This document shows, in pieces, positions 45,343 through 54,965 of a stretch of 64,000 nt of DNA. The stretch lies in the NCBI GenBank assembly GCA_016223085.1, contig JACRPS010000010.1, positions 1-64,000 of the forward strand, given 5' to 3'. Under the pieces are notes generated by a model. The model was given only the letters and a program-made list of their open reading frames with translations, made no database searches and had not been told where the DNA came from. The translations under genes and the position numbers were made by a program. Numbering within the stretch: the stretch's first letter is position 1; the number at the start of each line of letters is the position of its first letter. The stretch is from Chloroflexota bacterium. GTDB taxonomy: Bacteria; Chloroflexota; Anaerolineae; Aggregatilineales; Phototrophicaceae.

Positions 45343-45370
45343 GTAGGGGCGCAGCACGCTGCGCCCCTAT
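45343..45370. repeat. TAGGGG-type palindrome, CGCAGC core
   Basis: GTAGGGGCGCAGC and GCTGCGCCCCTAT-like arms surround AC. It lies between the GNAT gene and the convergent corrinoid protein gene. Confidence 0.65.
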
Positions 45371-45400
45371 GTTAATGCCATTTCCGGTCGTACTACTTTG

Positions 45401-46036
45401 CTATGCCGCGCCAACCAGGCTCTTTGCCAGCCGGGTGGCGCTGCTGGCATCCGGGCTGTAGCCGTCCGCGCCGATCTCGTCGGCATACGCCTGCGTCACC
45501 GGCGCGCCGCCGATCATCACCTTCACCCGGTCGCGCAGCCCAGCAGCCTTGAGCGCCTCCAGCGTGGTTTTCATGCTGGGCATGGTTGTGGTCAGCAGCG
45601 CCGACATCGCCACGATCTGCGCGCCTTCGTTGACGGCCTGCACGAACTTCTCCGGCGGCGCGTTTACACCCAGGTCCTTGATCGCAAAACCCGCGCCTTC
45701 CAGCATGATGGCGACCAGGTTTTTGCCGATGTCGTGCAGATCACCTTTAACTGTGCCGATGGCGACGGTAGCAATCGGTTCAACGCCACCCTGTGCCAGC
45801 AGCGGCTTGAGCAAATCCAGCCCGGCCTGCATGGCGCGGGCAGCGATGAGCATTTCCGGCACGAAGTATTCACCGTTTTCGAAGCGCAACCCGACTTCGG
45901 CCATCGCGGGGATTAATCCCTCGTTCAGAATCTTGCCGGGTTCAATTCCCTCGTTGAGGGCCTGCTGCACACCGGCAACCGCGCCCGGCTTGTTGCCGCT
46001 GATGACGGCTTCCTTGATGCTATCCAGAACTGCCAT
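45401..46036 (-). CDS. corrinoid (B12-binding) methyl-carrier protein, MtbC/MtaC type
   Basis: This is a 211-residue protein. Residues about 1-85 form the four-helix cap, and about 90-211 the Rossmann B12-binding domain with GTVKGDLHDIGKNLV (the His is the lower cobalt ligand) and MSALLTTTM, MIGGAPV turns. It carries a methyl group on cobalt between methyltransferases. It is transcribed away from the RACo-like activator gene. GAGAA precedes the ATG. Confidence 0.94.
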   Translation of the reverse strand: MAVLDSIKEAVISGNKPGAVAGVQQALNEGIEPGKILNEGLIPAMAEVGLRFENGEYFVPEMLIAARAMQAGLDLLKPLLAQGGVEPIATVAIGTVKGDLHDIGKNLVAIMLEGAGFAIKDLGVNAPPEKFVQAVNEGAQIVAMSALLTTTMPSMKTTLEALKAAGLRDRVKVMIGGAPVTQAYADEIGADGYSPDASSATRLAKSLVGAA

Positions 46037-46170
46037 GTTTGGTTCTCCTCAACCATGATAAATATATTTAGACGGGCACGGCATTCGTGCGGCCTGTCCC
46101 TGTGAGAGTCCAGCGCCAACCTGATCGTCAGAAGCTAATGGTTAAATGAAAACCGATACATAGATTTTTC

Positions 46171-46199
46171 GTAGGGGCGAACCGGCGGTTCGCCCCTAC
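46171..46199. repeat. TAGGGG-type palindrome, CGAACC core
   Basis: GTAGGGGCGAACC and GGTTCGCCCCTAC are perfect arms around GGC. The rest of 46037-46361 holds a decayed relative near 46071-46102 and the promoter of the next gene (TATAAT at 46327-46332), and no other supported gene. Confidence 0.7.
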
Positions 46200-46361
46200 A
46201 TTCTATGAATCTGTTTTCGGTCATCCATAAGCATACCGCGCCTGGACAAATGGGGCGAGTCCAGCCCGAACCGCGCCGATAAGTCCAACTTCGCCGGCCT
46301 TGCGTTCCAATCCTGCAATAAAGATATATAATGTTGGGGCTATACCATAGAGCAAAGTGTC

Positions 46362-48323
46362 ATGTCCAATCACGCGCATCATCACCGCCTCATCCTCATG
46401 CCGTCTGGCCGTAAGGGGGATATCCCCACCGGCACTACCGTTCTGGAAGCTGCCCGTACCTTGGGCGTTGGCATCGAATCGATCTGTAACGGTCGGTTAA
46501 CCTGCGGCAAGTGCCAGGTGATTCCCGAAACCGGCAGCTTCGTCAAACACAATATCACCTCGTCTGCCGATCACCTCTCGCCGCCGAGCGAGGACGAACG
46601 CGCCTTTGCTGCCGCGCACGGGATTGACCTGACGCAGCGTCGCCTGTCATGTGTGGCGCATATCACCGGCGATGCGCTCATCACCGTACCGGAGGAAAGC
46701 CAGGCGCGAAAGCAGGTCATCCGTAAGGAAGCGGGCGAGCTGGTGGTGGAGGTTGCGCCCGCCGTGCGGTTGTATTACGTCGAGGTGGAACCGGCTTACC
46801 TGGGCAGCCCCGGCGATTGGGAGCGCCTGCAGGCGGCGCTGGCGGCCAGCCACCACCTGCATGATATGACGATTGACCCGCTGCTGCTGCGAACGCTGCA
46901 AAAGACGCTGCGCGACGGCCAGTGGGCGGTGACGGTGACGATCTGGCAGGGGCGGCAGGTGATTCGCATCGAACCGGGTTATGTCGAAAGCCTGTACGGA
47001 CTGGCGGTAGACGTGGGTTCGACCACCGTCGCCGCGCACCTGTGTGATCTACGTAGCGGCGCAGTGGTGGCGACGGAAGCGATGATGAACCCGCAGGTGC
47101 GGTATGGCGAAGACCTGCTCAGCCGCGTGTCGTATGCCATGAGCGAAGCGCAAGGGGTGCAGCGCCTGAACCGCGCTGTCATCCGCGCCCTGAACGAGCT
47201 GGCGACGAAAGCCGCTGAAACGGCTGGCATCCAGCCGGTAGAGATCACCGACGTGGTGCTGGTCGGCAATACCGTCATGCACCATCTGCTGCTGGGCATT
47301 GACCCGTCCGAACTCGGCCAACTGCCGTTCGCCCTGGCGACCTACGACCCGGTGGACGTAAAAGCCCGCGAACTGGGCATCAAGGCGATCCACCCCGGCG
47401 CGATGGCGCATGTGCTGCCGTGTATCGCCGGTTACGTCGGCGCGGATAACGTCGGCGTGCTGCTGGCAGAGCAGGGACGGCTGGATGATCAGATCACGCT
47501 GATCGTGGACATCGGCACCAACGCGGAAATCCTGCTGGGCACGAAGGATTGGATGCTGTCAGCGTCCAGCCCGACCGGCCCGGCTTTCGAGGGCGCGCAC
47601 ATCTCGCACGGCCAGCGCGCCGCCGCCGGCGCGATTGAGCGCGTGCGCATCAGCAGCCCGGCGGGGGAAGTGCGCTACAAAGTGATCGGTGACCCGCGTT
47701 GGAGCGACGAACTGCCGGAAGGTGAAGCTCTGCGCCCGACCGGCATTTGTGGCAGCGGTATCATCGAAGTGGTGGCGGAACTGTTCACCGTCGGTCTGAT
47801 TGATGGCGGCGGGCGTTTTGTTCAGGATGCTGCCAACCGCAGCGCGCGAGTCCGTTGGGCGGGGCGGGTGGCGGAACTGGTGCTGGCCCCCGCCGACGAA
47901 AGCGCCACCGGCAGGGAAATCGTCGTGACACAGGGAGACATTCGCGCCATTCAACTGGCGAAGGCCGCGCTGTACGCCGGCGTGAAGATCATGATGAACC
48001 ACCAGGGCATCGAACGGGTAGACCGTATCCGGCTGGCGGGCGCGTTTGGCAGCTACATTGATCCGGTTCATGCCATGACGCTGGGCCTGATTCCCGACTG
48101 TGACCTGGCTCGTGTCACGGCCATCGGCAACGCCGCCGGCGATGGCGCGCGGCTGGCGCTGCTGAATGTGGAGCAGCGGGAACGGGCGCGGCAGGCCGCC
48201 CGCAGCGTAACCTATGTTGAAACGGCGGCCAATCTCATCTTTCAGGATACGTTTGTGGACGCGCTGGGCATCCCCCATTCAACCGATGCCTTTCCGCATC
48301 TTGAGAATGTGGTCAGGCAGTAA
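46362..48323 (+). CDS. corrinoid activation ATPase with 2Fe-2S ferredoxin domain (RACo/ASKHA type)
   Basis: This is a 653-residue protein. The N-terminal ferredoxin-like domain (about 1-100) has SICNGRLTCGKCQV and a fourth Cys in RLSCVAH, giving a plant-type 2Fe-2S site. A linker follows, then a DUF4445 ASKHA ATPase core (about 210-640) with AVDVGSTTVAAHL, VLVGNTVMHHLL, VDIGTNAEILLG and LAGAFGSYIDP. It uses ATP to drive reduction of an inactivated Co(II) corrinoid to Co(I). It supports the corrinoid protein encoded divergently upstream. Confidence 0.94.
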   Translation: MSNHAHHHRLILMPSGRKGDIPTGTTVLEAARTLGVGIESICNGRLTCGKCQVIPETGSFVKHNITSSADHLSPPSEDERAFAAAHGIDLTQRRLSCVAHITGDALITVPEESQARKQVIRKEAGELVVEVAPAVRLYYVEVEPAYLGSPGDWERLQAALAASHHLHDMTIDPLLLRTLQKTLRDGQWAVTVTIWQGRQVIRIEPGYVESLYGLAVDVGSTTVAAHLCDLRSGAVVATEAMMNPQVRYGEDLLSRVSYAMSEAQGVQRLNRAVIRALNELATKAAETAGIQPVEITDVVLVGNTVMHHLLLGIDPSELGQLPFALATYDPVDVKARELGIKAIHPGAMAHVLPCIAGYVGADNVGVLLAEQGRLDDQITLIVDIGTNAEILLGTKDWMLSASSPTGPAFEGAHISHGQRAAAGAIERVRISSPAGEVRYKVIGDPRWSDELPEGEALRPTGICGSGIIEVVAELFTVGLIDGGGRFVQDAANRSARVRWAGRVAELVLAPADESATGREIVVTQGDIRAIQLAKAALYAGVKIMMNHQGIERVDRIRLAGAFGSYIDPVHAMTLGLIPDCDLARVTAIGNAAGDGARLALLNVEQRERARQAARSVTYVETAANLIFQDTFVDALGIPHSTDAFPHLENVVRQ

Positions 48324-48327
48324 ATAC

Positions 48328-48391
48328 CCTCACCTTCACTCGCTTTGCACGTTCCCCCTCTCCAATTATTGGAGAGGGGCAGGGGGTGAGG
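48328..48391. repeat. nested inverted repeat (CCTCTCC-type)
   Basis: CCCCTCTCCAAT and ATTGGAGAGGGG form perfect 12-base arms around one T (48355-48379). Outer arms CCTCACC and GGTGAGG extend the fold. An AAG-rich repeat tract of the reverse orientation follows at about 48401-48445. Confidence 0.5.
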
Positions 48392-48457
48392 TAAATCAGA
48401 TTTCTTTGCGTCTTTGCTTCTTTGCACCTTTGCGTTAGGTCTTGAAGGATTTTTGTC

Positions 48458-49351
48458 ATGAAAGCCTCTTTACACACGCTTCTCGCCTCCGGCCAAACCT
48501 TAATCGCCGACGGCGGCATGGGGACGCTGCTGTTCGCGCGCGGGCTGGCGCGGGGCAACGCTCCGGAATTGTGGAACGTCGAACGCGCGGACGACATCCG
48601 CGCCGTCCACCAGGACTATATTCAGGCGGGGGCGCAGATCATCCTGACCAACTCGTTTGGCGGCACGCGCTTCCGGCTCGATCTACACGGTCTGGGCGAC
48701 CGCACCGCCGAACTGAATCGGGCTGCTGCCCAACTGGCCCGCGCCGCAGCCGATGCCGCGCCGCAGCCGGTGGTCGTGGCCGGTTCCATCGGCCCAACGG
48801 GGCAGATGCTACTGCCCTACGGCACGCTGGAGTTTGACGAGGCGGTGAATGCCTTCTGCGAGCAGGCGGCGGCGCTGGTAAATGGCGGCGTGGATGTGCT
48901 GTGGATTGAAACGATGTCCGATCTGGAAGAAGTCCGCGCCGCCGTTGAAGGCTGCCGCTGCGTCGCGCCCGGCTTCCCGATTGTGACCACGCTCACCTTT
49001 GATACCAACGGACGCACGATGATGGGTGTGACGCCGGAACAGGCGCTTCATACCCTGAACGAGTTTGGCGTGCTGGCCCTGGGCGGCAACTGTGGTAACG
49101 GCCCGGCGGAGATCGAAGGCGTGATTGAACGGATGCACGCGGCCAACCCGGATACAGTGCTGGTCGCCAAAGCCAACGCCGGCCTGCCGCACATGGAGGG
49201 CGACCGCGCCGTTTACGACGCGACACCGGAAGTGATGGCGGACTATGCCCAACGGGTGCGGCAGTTGGGCGCGCGGATCATCGGCGCGTGCTGCGGCAGC
49301 ACGCCCGACCACATTCGCGCGATTGCCGCCGCTGTTACCGAATCCTCGTAG
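48458..49351 (+). CDS. homocysteine S-methyltransferase family protein
   Basis: This 297-residue barrel resembles the N-terminal domain of MetH. IADGGMGTLLFARGL starts it, ILTNSFGG follows, and the zinc-binding Cys residues are in LGGNCGNGP and IGACCGSTPDHIRAI. It would move a methyl group from the corrinoid protein to homocysteine or a similar thiol. Its TAG stop is part of a palindrome. It lies between the activator gene and the DUF1638 gene. Confidence 0.9.
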   Translation: MKASLHTLLASGQTLIADGGMGTLLFARGLARGNAPELWNVERADDIRAVHQDYIQAGAQIILTNSFGGTRFRLDLHGLGDRTAELNRAAAQLARAAADAAPQPVVVAGSIGPTGQMLLPYGTLEFDEAVNAFCEQAAALVNGGVDVLWIETMSDLEEVRAAVEGCRCVAPGFPIVTTLTFDTNGRTMMGVTPEQALHTLNEFGVLALGGNCGNGPAEIEGVIERMHAANPDTVLVAKANAGLPHMEGDRAVYDATPEVMADYAQRVRQLGARIIGACCGSTPDHIRAIAAAVTESS

Positions 49352-49375
49352 GGACGAGCTACAGCTCGTCCCTGC
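49348..49375. repeat. TAGGGA-type palindrome, CGAGC core
   Basis: GTAGGGACGAGC and GCTCGTCCCTGC surround TACA. The preceding gene's TAG stop is within the left arm. Confidence 0.6.
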
Positions 49376-49417
49376 TTCACAATTATGGCCGTGTTGTCGC
49401 GGCACAAGGGGCTGACC

Positions 49418-50155
49418 ATGCAAAAATTAATCGCGCTGACCTGTTCCGCGCTGGCCCGCAGCATCTACGCGGCGGCGGCCCATTCACCGAATACGGTGAT
49501 GGTGCGCCTGTTTGACCAGGGTTTACACAATACGCCGAAGAACCTGCGGGCGACATTGCAGGCCGGCATAGACACGGTACAGCCGGGGGAATGTGACGCC
49601 ATTCTGCTGGCCTATGGCATTTGTGGTACGTCGGCGCTGGGGCTGACCGCGCGCCATGTGCCGCTGGTGATGCCGCGCGCTCACGACTGCATCACACTCT
49701 ATCTCGGTTCGCGCCAGCGCTACCAGCAGGAATTTGACGCTCATCCCGGCACGTACTGGTACAGTATGGATTATCTCGAACACAACAAGCCGGGTTCCAA
49801 TGCTGGCCTGGGTGCGGCCAATCTCGGCGTGATGCAGGAGCTGTACGCCGAATATGTTGAGAAGTATGGCCAGGACAACGCCGATTACCTGATGGAAGTG
49901 ATGGGCGAGTGGGGCAAACATTACGACCGCGCTGCCTTTATTGACATGGGTCTGGGCGACGCCAGCGCCTTCGAGCAGATCGCCCGCGACCAGGCCGAAC
50001 GGCGCGGCTGGCTGTTCGAGCGCAGGCAGGGCAACCGCCGCCTGATTGAAATGCTGGTGCGCGGTGACTGGCCGGACGATGAATTTCTGGTGGTGCCCCC
50101 CGGTTACAGCATCCAGCAGTCCGGCAGCGAGGGGTTAATCCAGGCCGTCAGGTAG
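49418..50155 (+). CDS. DUF1638 protein of a corrinoid methyl-transfer cluster
   Basis: This is a 245-residue soluble protein. Cys residues occur in ALTCSALA and YGICGTSALG, and HDCITLYLGSRQRYQ holds a His-Cys pair, all typical of DUF1638. DUF1638 genes are known beside corrinoid methyltransferase and RACo genes, but no reaction is established. ATG 49418, with AAGGGG upstream, starts the domain. The TAG stop at 50153-50155 reads into GTAGGGGC, a half-element of the palindrome family. Confidence 0.82.
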   Translation: MQKLIALTCSALARSIYAAAAHSPNTVMVRLFDQGLHNTPKNLRATLQAGIDTVQPGECDAILLAYGICGTSALGLTARHVPLVMPRAHDCITLYLGSRQRYQQEFDAHPGTYWYSMDYLEHNKPGSNAGLGAANLGVMQELYAEYVEKYGQDNADYLMEVMGEWGKHYDRAAFIDMGLGDASAFEQIARDQAERRGWLFERRQGNRRLIEMLVRGDWPDDEFLVVPPGYSIQQSGSEGLIQAVR

Positions 50156-50253
50156 GGGCGCAACTCATCGTATCTGACTACCGATAGGCAAAGGTACAAA
50201 TCTGTTGTAAACTCGGGGTGTTTTTATCGGACAGCTAGTGGTTGAGGCATGTC

Positions 50254-50778
50254 GTGTCGGATTTCCCGGATATCGAACCGGATGAGGTAGAACTCACCGA
50301 GGTTATTGAACATAACGAGGAAGCGCCAACCGAACGCAGTGCCGCCCGGCGTGTGGCCTTGCAGGTGCTTTATGAAGTAGATGCCGCCCACCATCAGGTT
50401 GGAGACGTGATCGCTGCCCGGTTGCAGGACCAGCCGCAGTTGAGCAAACGCACCGTTCGCTATCTGCGGCGGCTGGTGATGGGCGTGATGGAAAACCGCG
50501 ACCGGCTGGACGGTATCATCCGGGAGTACGCGCCGGAATGGCCGCTGGAACAGGTCGCCATCGTGGATCGCAATATCCTGCGTATGGCGATTTACGAGCT
50601 GGGGGTGCAGGTATCCACGCCGGTTGGGGTGGTGATCGCCGAAGCGGTGGAACTGGCGGGATTGTTTGGCGCCGAAGGTACACCCCGGTTTGTAAACGGT
50701 GTTCTGGGGGCGCTGGCCGAAAATCTGGAGCCGATTCGCAAGCTGTTTACGCCGGAACCGCCGGATACGGGAGAGTAA
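50254..50778 (+). CDS. nusB: transcription antitermination factor NusB
   Basis: This 174-residue all-helical protein binds boxA RNA with NusE and acts on rRNA transcription. ARRVALQVLYEVDAA near residue 32, YLRRLVMGV, and IVDRNILRMAIYEL with VVIAEAVELAGLFG and FVNGVLGAL are the family marks. It has an acidic N-terminal extension of about 25 residues. GTG 50254 is chosen because GAGG lies 6 bases upstream. Confidence 0.93.
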   Translation: MSDFPDIEPDEVELTEVIEHNEEAPTERSAARRVALQVLYEVDAAHHQVGDVIAARLQDQPQLSKRTVRYLRRLVMGVMENRDRLDGIIREYAPEWPLEQVAIVDRNILRMAIYELGVQVSTPVGVVIAEAVELAGLFGAEGTPRFVNGVLGALAENLEPIRKLFTPEPPDTGE

Positions 50779-50782
50779 GATC

Positions 50783-51586
50783 ATGCCGCCCCGGTTACAC
50801 CTGCCCCGTCCGCGCCGTGCCGAACCGGAACCCCCTGTGGTCGAGGCCACCCTGGAAACGCCGGAGGAAGAAGCCGGCGGCCCGCGCATGGGGTTCTTTG
50901 AACATCTCGATGAACTGCGCCAGCGCCTGTTTAAAGGGTTTATCGCGCTGGTGATCGGCACGCTGATCGGCATCGCGGTGGCAACGCCGGTGCTGCAATA
51001 TCTCGTCTCGCCCTACGGCGAGCGCCTGCAAACGCTTGGCCCAACCGAGTCGGTGGTGTCGTATTTCCGCGTGGCGCTGCTGATCGGCGGGATCATCGCT
51101 ATTCCGGTGATGACGTATCAGGTGCTGATGTTTGTGGTGCCCGGCCTCACCCGCAGGGAACGGCGGATGCTGCTGCTGTCGCTGCCGGCGATTACGCTGC
51201 TATTCCTGATTGGCGTGGTATTTGCCTGGTTTCTCCTCATTCCGCCGGCGCTCGACTTCCTGCAAAACTTCCAGACGCAGATTTACGCGCCGGAATGGAC
51301 TGCCGACCAGTACCTGGGCTTTGTGACCGCGCTCCTGTTCTGGATGGGCGTCGCCTTTGAAACGCCGCTGGTGTTCTTCGTGCTGGCGCTGCTGGGCCTC
51401 GTCAGCGCGGGTAATCTCATCCGCAACTGGCGTATCGCCATTGTCGGCTCGGCGGTGGCTGCTGCAATGATTACGCCGACGATTGACCCGGTGAACATGT
51501 TCCTGGTGATGGGGCCGCTGCTTACCCTGTACCTGTTAAGCATCTTCCTCGTCATCGTCGGACGGCGTATCGCCAGAGTTGACTGA
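50783..51586 (+). CDS. tatC: Sec-independent (Tat) protein translocase subunit TatC
   Basis: This is a 267-residue protein with a Pro/Glu-rich N-terminal extension (about 35 residues). FEHLDELRQRLFK is the conserved cytoplasmic signal-recognition segment, and FRVALLIGG, MTYQVLMFVVPGLTRRERR and a Pro-rich sixth helix follow. It recognises twin-arginine signal peptides. TatA/B genes are not in the window. ATG 50783 lies 4 bases after the nusB stop. Confidence 0.94.
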   Translation: MPPRLHLPRPRRAEPEPPVVEATLETPEEEAGGPRMGFFEHLDELRQRLFKGFIALVIGTLIGIAVATPVLQYLVSPYGERLQTLGPTESVVSYFRVALLIGGIIAIPVMTYQVLMFVVPGLTRRERRMLLLSLPAITLLFLIGVVFAWFLLIPPALDFLQNFQTQIYAPEWTADQYLGFVTALLFWMGVAFETPLVFFVLALLGLVSAGNLIRNWRIAIVGSAVAAAMITPTIDPVNMFLVMGPLLTLYLLSIFLVIVGRRIARVD

Positions 51587-51589
51587 GGC

Positions 51590-52525
51590 ATGGCGCGTTC
51601 GCTCGAACTGCCGCGCAAACCGTCCGTCCGGTCACGCGCCTACTGGCTGCGCCTGCTGCGGTTTTTCCTGGTTGCGCTGCTGGTGGCGCTGTTCGCTGTA
51701 CCGTTTTGCCTGGGTGTGGTCAGTATGTGGGGGCTGACGCGCGTCCCCTGTGCACCAGGCGGTATACCGGACGATCTGCCATATGAAGACGTGAGCTTTC
51801 CCGCGCCGAATGGTGTAACGCAGCAGGGGTATTTTTTCCCTGGCACCAACGGCGCCACCATCATCCAGATTCCCGCCTACAACCTGGGGCGTGGGGCGGA
51901 ACTGCATTACGTCCGGGTTTTCCACAACGCCGGTTTTAACGTCCTCACTTTCAATTCCCGCGTCTGCACACCCCAGGGCTGGATGTCGCTGGGGTATCAG
52001 GAGGTGGAGGACGTGCAGGCGGCTTACGAGTATCTCAAAACGCGGGATGAGGTTGACCCGGCCCGCGTCGGGCTGCATGGTTTTTCCTCGGCAGGCTCAA
52101 CCGGATTGATGGCGCTGGCGCGGCTGCCGGAACTGCGCTCGGCATCGGCGGAAGGCGGCTACCACGATTATGCCGACCTGCTCGGCCTGGGCGGTTCGGC
52201 CACCTATTTTGACACGTTGTACCAGTTGGGCGCGGCGCTGGCTTATCGCGTTTTTACCGGCGCTGAGATCGAAAATCTCAGCCCGTATGACACGATTGGC
52301 ACGATTGGTCCCCGCGCGGTGCTGCTGGTCTACGGCAGCCGCGAAGTCACGCTGCCCGGCGCGCGGCTGATGCTGGAGCGCGCCTTGCAGAACGGCGTTC
52401 AGGCCGAACTCTGGGTGGTCGAAGGGGCAGGACATGGCGATTACCTTTCGGTTGCGCCGGATGAATTTGTGCGCCAGGTGGTTGGTTTTCATCAGGCGGC
52501 TTTGCTGAGTGAGGAATCAGAATGA
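51590..52525 (+). CDS. membrane-anchored alpha/beta hydrolase
   Basis: This is a 311-residue protein. One membrane helix lies near residues 22-45, followed by an alpha/beta hydrolase domain facing outward with the nucleophile in [12 protein letters not shown], the acid in the [10 protein letters not shown] region, and the His in [10 protein letters not shown]. The reaction is not defined. It starts 3 bases after tatC and overlaps arginase by 4 bases (ATGA). Confidence 0.85.
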   Translation: MARSLELPRKPSVRSRAYWLRLLRFFLVALLVALFAVPFCLGVVSMWGLTRVPCAPGGIPDDLPYEDVSFPAPNGVTQQGYFFPGTNGATIIQIPAYNLGRGAELHYVRVFHNAGFNVLTFNSRVCTPQGWMSLGYQEVEDVQAAYEYLKTRDEVDPARVGLHGFSSAGSTGLMALARLPELRSASAEGGYHDYADLLGLGGSATYFDTLYQLGAALAYRVFTGAEIENLSPYDTIGTIGPRAVLLVYGSREVTLPGARLMLERALQNGVQAELWVVEGAGHGDYLSVAPDEFVRQVVGFHQAALLSEESE

Positions 52526-53424
52526 GCATAAACCCAACGCCGCTGCGAATCTACGGCGTGCCAATGGACCTGGGCCAGCAGCGGCGCGGCGTGGACATGG
52601 GGCCAAGTGCTATCCGCTACGCTGGGCTGCAAAAACGGCTGGAGCAGATCGGGCTGACGGTCAGCGACGGAGGGAATATCAGCGCGCCCGGCATCGAAGA
52701 AGTGCCGGACATGCCAACCGATGGCCGGATGCGCCACGCGCGGGCGATTGCCGCCGTCTGCCAGAACATTCACAACACGATGCTCGACACGATACGCGCC
52801 AGGGAACGCGCCATTTTCCTCGGCGGCGATCACAGCATCGCGCTTGGCTCGATTTCGGCGGCCCTGTGCCGCGCCGAAAAAGTGGGCGTGATCTGGGTAG
52901 ACACACATGGCGACTTCAACACACCGGAAACGACGCCCTCCGGCAACGTGCATGGCATGGTGGTCGCGGCGCTGATGGGACGCTGCCCGCCGCCGCTGCA
53001 AATCGGCGAACGGCAGCTGCGCCCGGACCAGATCGTGATGATCGGCATCCGCGATCTGGACGCGGAAGAACGAATCGCGCTGCGTGACAGCGGTATCAAG
53101 GTGATGACCATGCGCGACGTTGACGAAGCCGGCATGGCGAACGTGGTGCGCGCCGCGCTGCGTATCCTCGGCAACGTGGATTCGATTCACGTCAGCTTCG
53201 ACATGGACTCGCTTGACCCGTCGGTGGCTCCCGGCGTTGGCACGCCCGTGTCCGGTGGCCTGACCATCCGCGAGGCGCACCTGCTGATGGAGATGCTGGC
53301 CGATGATGGCCGTGTCTGTTCGCTTGATCTGGTCGAAGTGAACCCGATTCTGGATGACCGCAACCGCACCGCCGAAGTGGCGGTCGAACTGGCGGCCAGC
53401 CTGTTCGGCCAGCGAATACTGTAA
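52522..53424 (+). CDS. rocF: arginase
   Basis: This 300-residue manganese enzyme cleaves arginine to ornithine and urea. Metal ligands are in [33 protein letters not shown] and [15 protein letters not shown]; the Gly-Asn-Val-His stretch marks arginase rather than agmatinase. [11 protein letters not shown] is the N-terminal signature. WVDTHGD replaces the commoner WxDAHxD. It supplies ornithine or nitrogen, and no other arginine gene is nearby. Confidence 0.94.
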   Translation: MSINPTPLRIYGVPMDLGQQRRGVDMGPSAIRYAGLQKRLEQIGLTVSDGGNISAPGIEEVPDMPTDGRMRHARAIAAVCQNIHNTMLDTIRARERAIFLGGDHSIALGSISAALCRAEKVGVIWVDTHGDFNTPETTPSGNVHGMVVAALMGRCPPPLQIGERQLRPDQIVMIGIRDLDAEERIALRDSGIKVMTMRDVDEAGMANVVRAALRILGNVDSIHVSFDMDSLDPSVAPGVGTPVSGGLTIREAHLLMEMLADDGRVCSLDLVEVNPILDDRNRTAEVAVELAASLFGQRIL

Positions 53425-53441
53425 CGAAAAGCGTCGCGCGT

Positions 53442-54845
53442 ATGTTTTTCCGCCGCAGGAAGCCCGCCCGTGTGCTGGTGCTTGGCCTTGACTGTGCCAG
53501 CCCCGATCTGGTGTTTAACCAGTTCAAGGCCGATCTGCCGAACCTCTCCCGGTTAGCCGCTTCCGGCACGTGGGGGGAACTGGAGTCCTGCATCCCCTGC
53601 ATCACCATCCCCGCCTGGTCAAGCATGATGTCCAGCCGTGACCCCGGCGTGCTGGGCTGCTATGGCTTCCGCAACCGCGCCGATTATTCCTACAGCAACC
53701 TGGTCACGGCCAACGGCGCGGCGATCAAACATCCGCGCCTGTGGGACCTCGTGGGTGAGGCCGGGCGGCAGGTGGTGCTGATCGGCGTGCCGCAGACCTA
53801 CCCGCCGCGCCCGGTGAACGGCTACCTCGTGACCGATTTCCTCACGCCCGGGCTTGACAGCGCCTTCACCTATCCGGCCATCTTCAGGCAGGAAGTGCTG
53901 ACCCTCGCGCCGGATTACGCCTTCGACGTGAAAGGTTTCCGCACCGACAACAAAGCCGGCCTGCTGCGGCGCCTGGTGGATATGACGGAAGTCCAGTACA
54001 AGCTAGTCCGGCACGCGCTGACGTCCAAACCCTGGGACTTCTTCATGTTTGTGAACATCGGTGTTGACCGGCTGCATCATGGCTTCTGGCGCTTCCACGA
54101 TCCCACGCACCGCCTGTACCAACCGGGTAACCCGTTTGAGAATGCCATCCGTGATTACTACAAAATGGCCGATGCGTTCATTGGTGAACTGGTATCGCTG
54201 GCAGGCGACGACGTGACCGTGCTGGTCGTGAGCGATCACGGCGTAACGCGCATGGATGGCGGCATCTGTGTCAACGAATGGCTGTGGCGCAACGGCTGGC
54301 TGGCGCTCAAAACGCCACCACCGGACGGCCAACTGCTGAAGTTCGAGGATGCCGACGTGGATTGGCCGCGTACCAAAGCCTGGGCCAGCGGCGGCTATTA
54401 CGGACGCGTCTTCCTGAATGTCGCCGGGCGCGAACCGCAGGGGGTCGTGCCGCGCGCTGCCTACCAGCAGGTGCGCGACGAACTGGCGGCGGCGCTGATG
54501 GGGATCACCGGTCCATCGGGTGAATCGCTGGCAACCCAGGTGTTTAAGCCGGAAGCGATCTACCAGCAGGTGAACAACGTTGCGCCAGATTTGCTGGTGT
54601 ATTTCGGCGGCCTGCACTGGCGCGCGGTGGGCAGCCTGGGGCACGGCGGCTATGCCACGCTGGAGAACGATACCGGCCCGGACGAGGCCAACCACGCCAC
54701 TCATGGCCTGTTTATCCTCAGCGAACCGAACCGGCGCGGGGCGGGACGTGTGGCCGGCCACCAACTGATGGACATCGCGCCGACGCTGCTCGACCGCATG
54801 GGGCTATCCCTGCCTGCCGCCATGCAGGGGCGGGTGATTCTGTAG
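53442..54845 (+). CDS. alkaline-phosphatase-superfamily phosphodiesterase / nucleotide pyrophosphatase type
   Basis: This 467-residue enzyme has the type I phosphodiesterase fold. VLGLDCASPDLVF holds the first metal Asp, ITIPAWSSMMSSRDPG the catalytic Thr/Ser, HHGFWRFHDPTH and LVVSDHGVTRMDGG the second metal set, and a final metal His is in ATHGLFILSEP. The substrate is unknown. There is no signal peptide. It follows arginase by 17 bases. Confidence 0.9.
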   Translation: MFFRRRKPARVLVLGLDCASPDLVFNQFKADLPNLSRLAASGTWGELESCIPCITIPAWSSMMSSRDPGVLGCYGFRNRADYSYSNLVTANGAAIKHPRLWDLVGEAGRQVVLIGVPQTYPPRPVNGYLVTDFLTPGLDSAFTYPAIFRQEVLTLAPDYAFDVKGFRTDNKAGLLRRLVDMTEVQYKLVRHALTSKPWDFFMFVNIGVDRLHHGFWRFHDPTHRLYQPGNPFENAIRDYYKMADAFIGELVSLAGDDVTVLVVSDHGVTRMDGGICVNEWLWRNGWLALKTPPPDGQLLKFEDADVDWPRTKAWASGGYYGRVFLNVAGREPQGVVPRAAYQQVRDELAAALMGITGPSGESLATQVFKPEAIYQQVNNVAPDLLVYFGGLHWRAVGSLGHGGYATLENDTGPDEANHATHGLFILSEPNRRGAGRVAGHQLMDIAPTLLDRMGLSLPAAMQGRVIL

Positions 54846-54898
54846 AAAGAGGAAAGTAAAAAGTGATGAGTGAAGTATGTAACTCTTAATCTGAATCG

Positions 54899-54926
54899 AA
54901 GGGGCGGCCCCACGGGGCCGCCCCTT
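54899..54926. terminator. strong hairpin between convergent genes
   Basis: About 12 bases on each side pair (AAGGGGCGGCCC with GGGCCGCCCCTT). It is followed on the plus strand by CTGTTTT, so it can end both the phosphodiesterase and the ATPase transcripts. Confidence 0.6.
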
Positions 54927-54965
54927 CTGTTTTCCGCTGTGGGCCTTTGTGTTACGCTTGTCCCG

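Noticed and set aside
46037-46361. Cobalamin riboswitch before the corrinoid genes
   Set aside because: The region was read for a B12-box-like core and none was convincing. It holds palindromic repeats and a promoter-like TATAAT.
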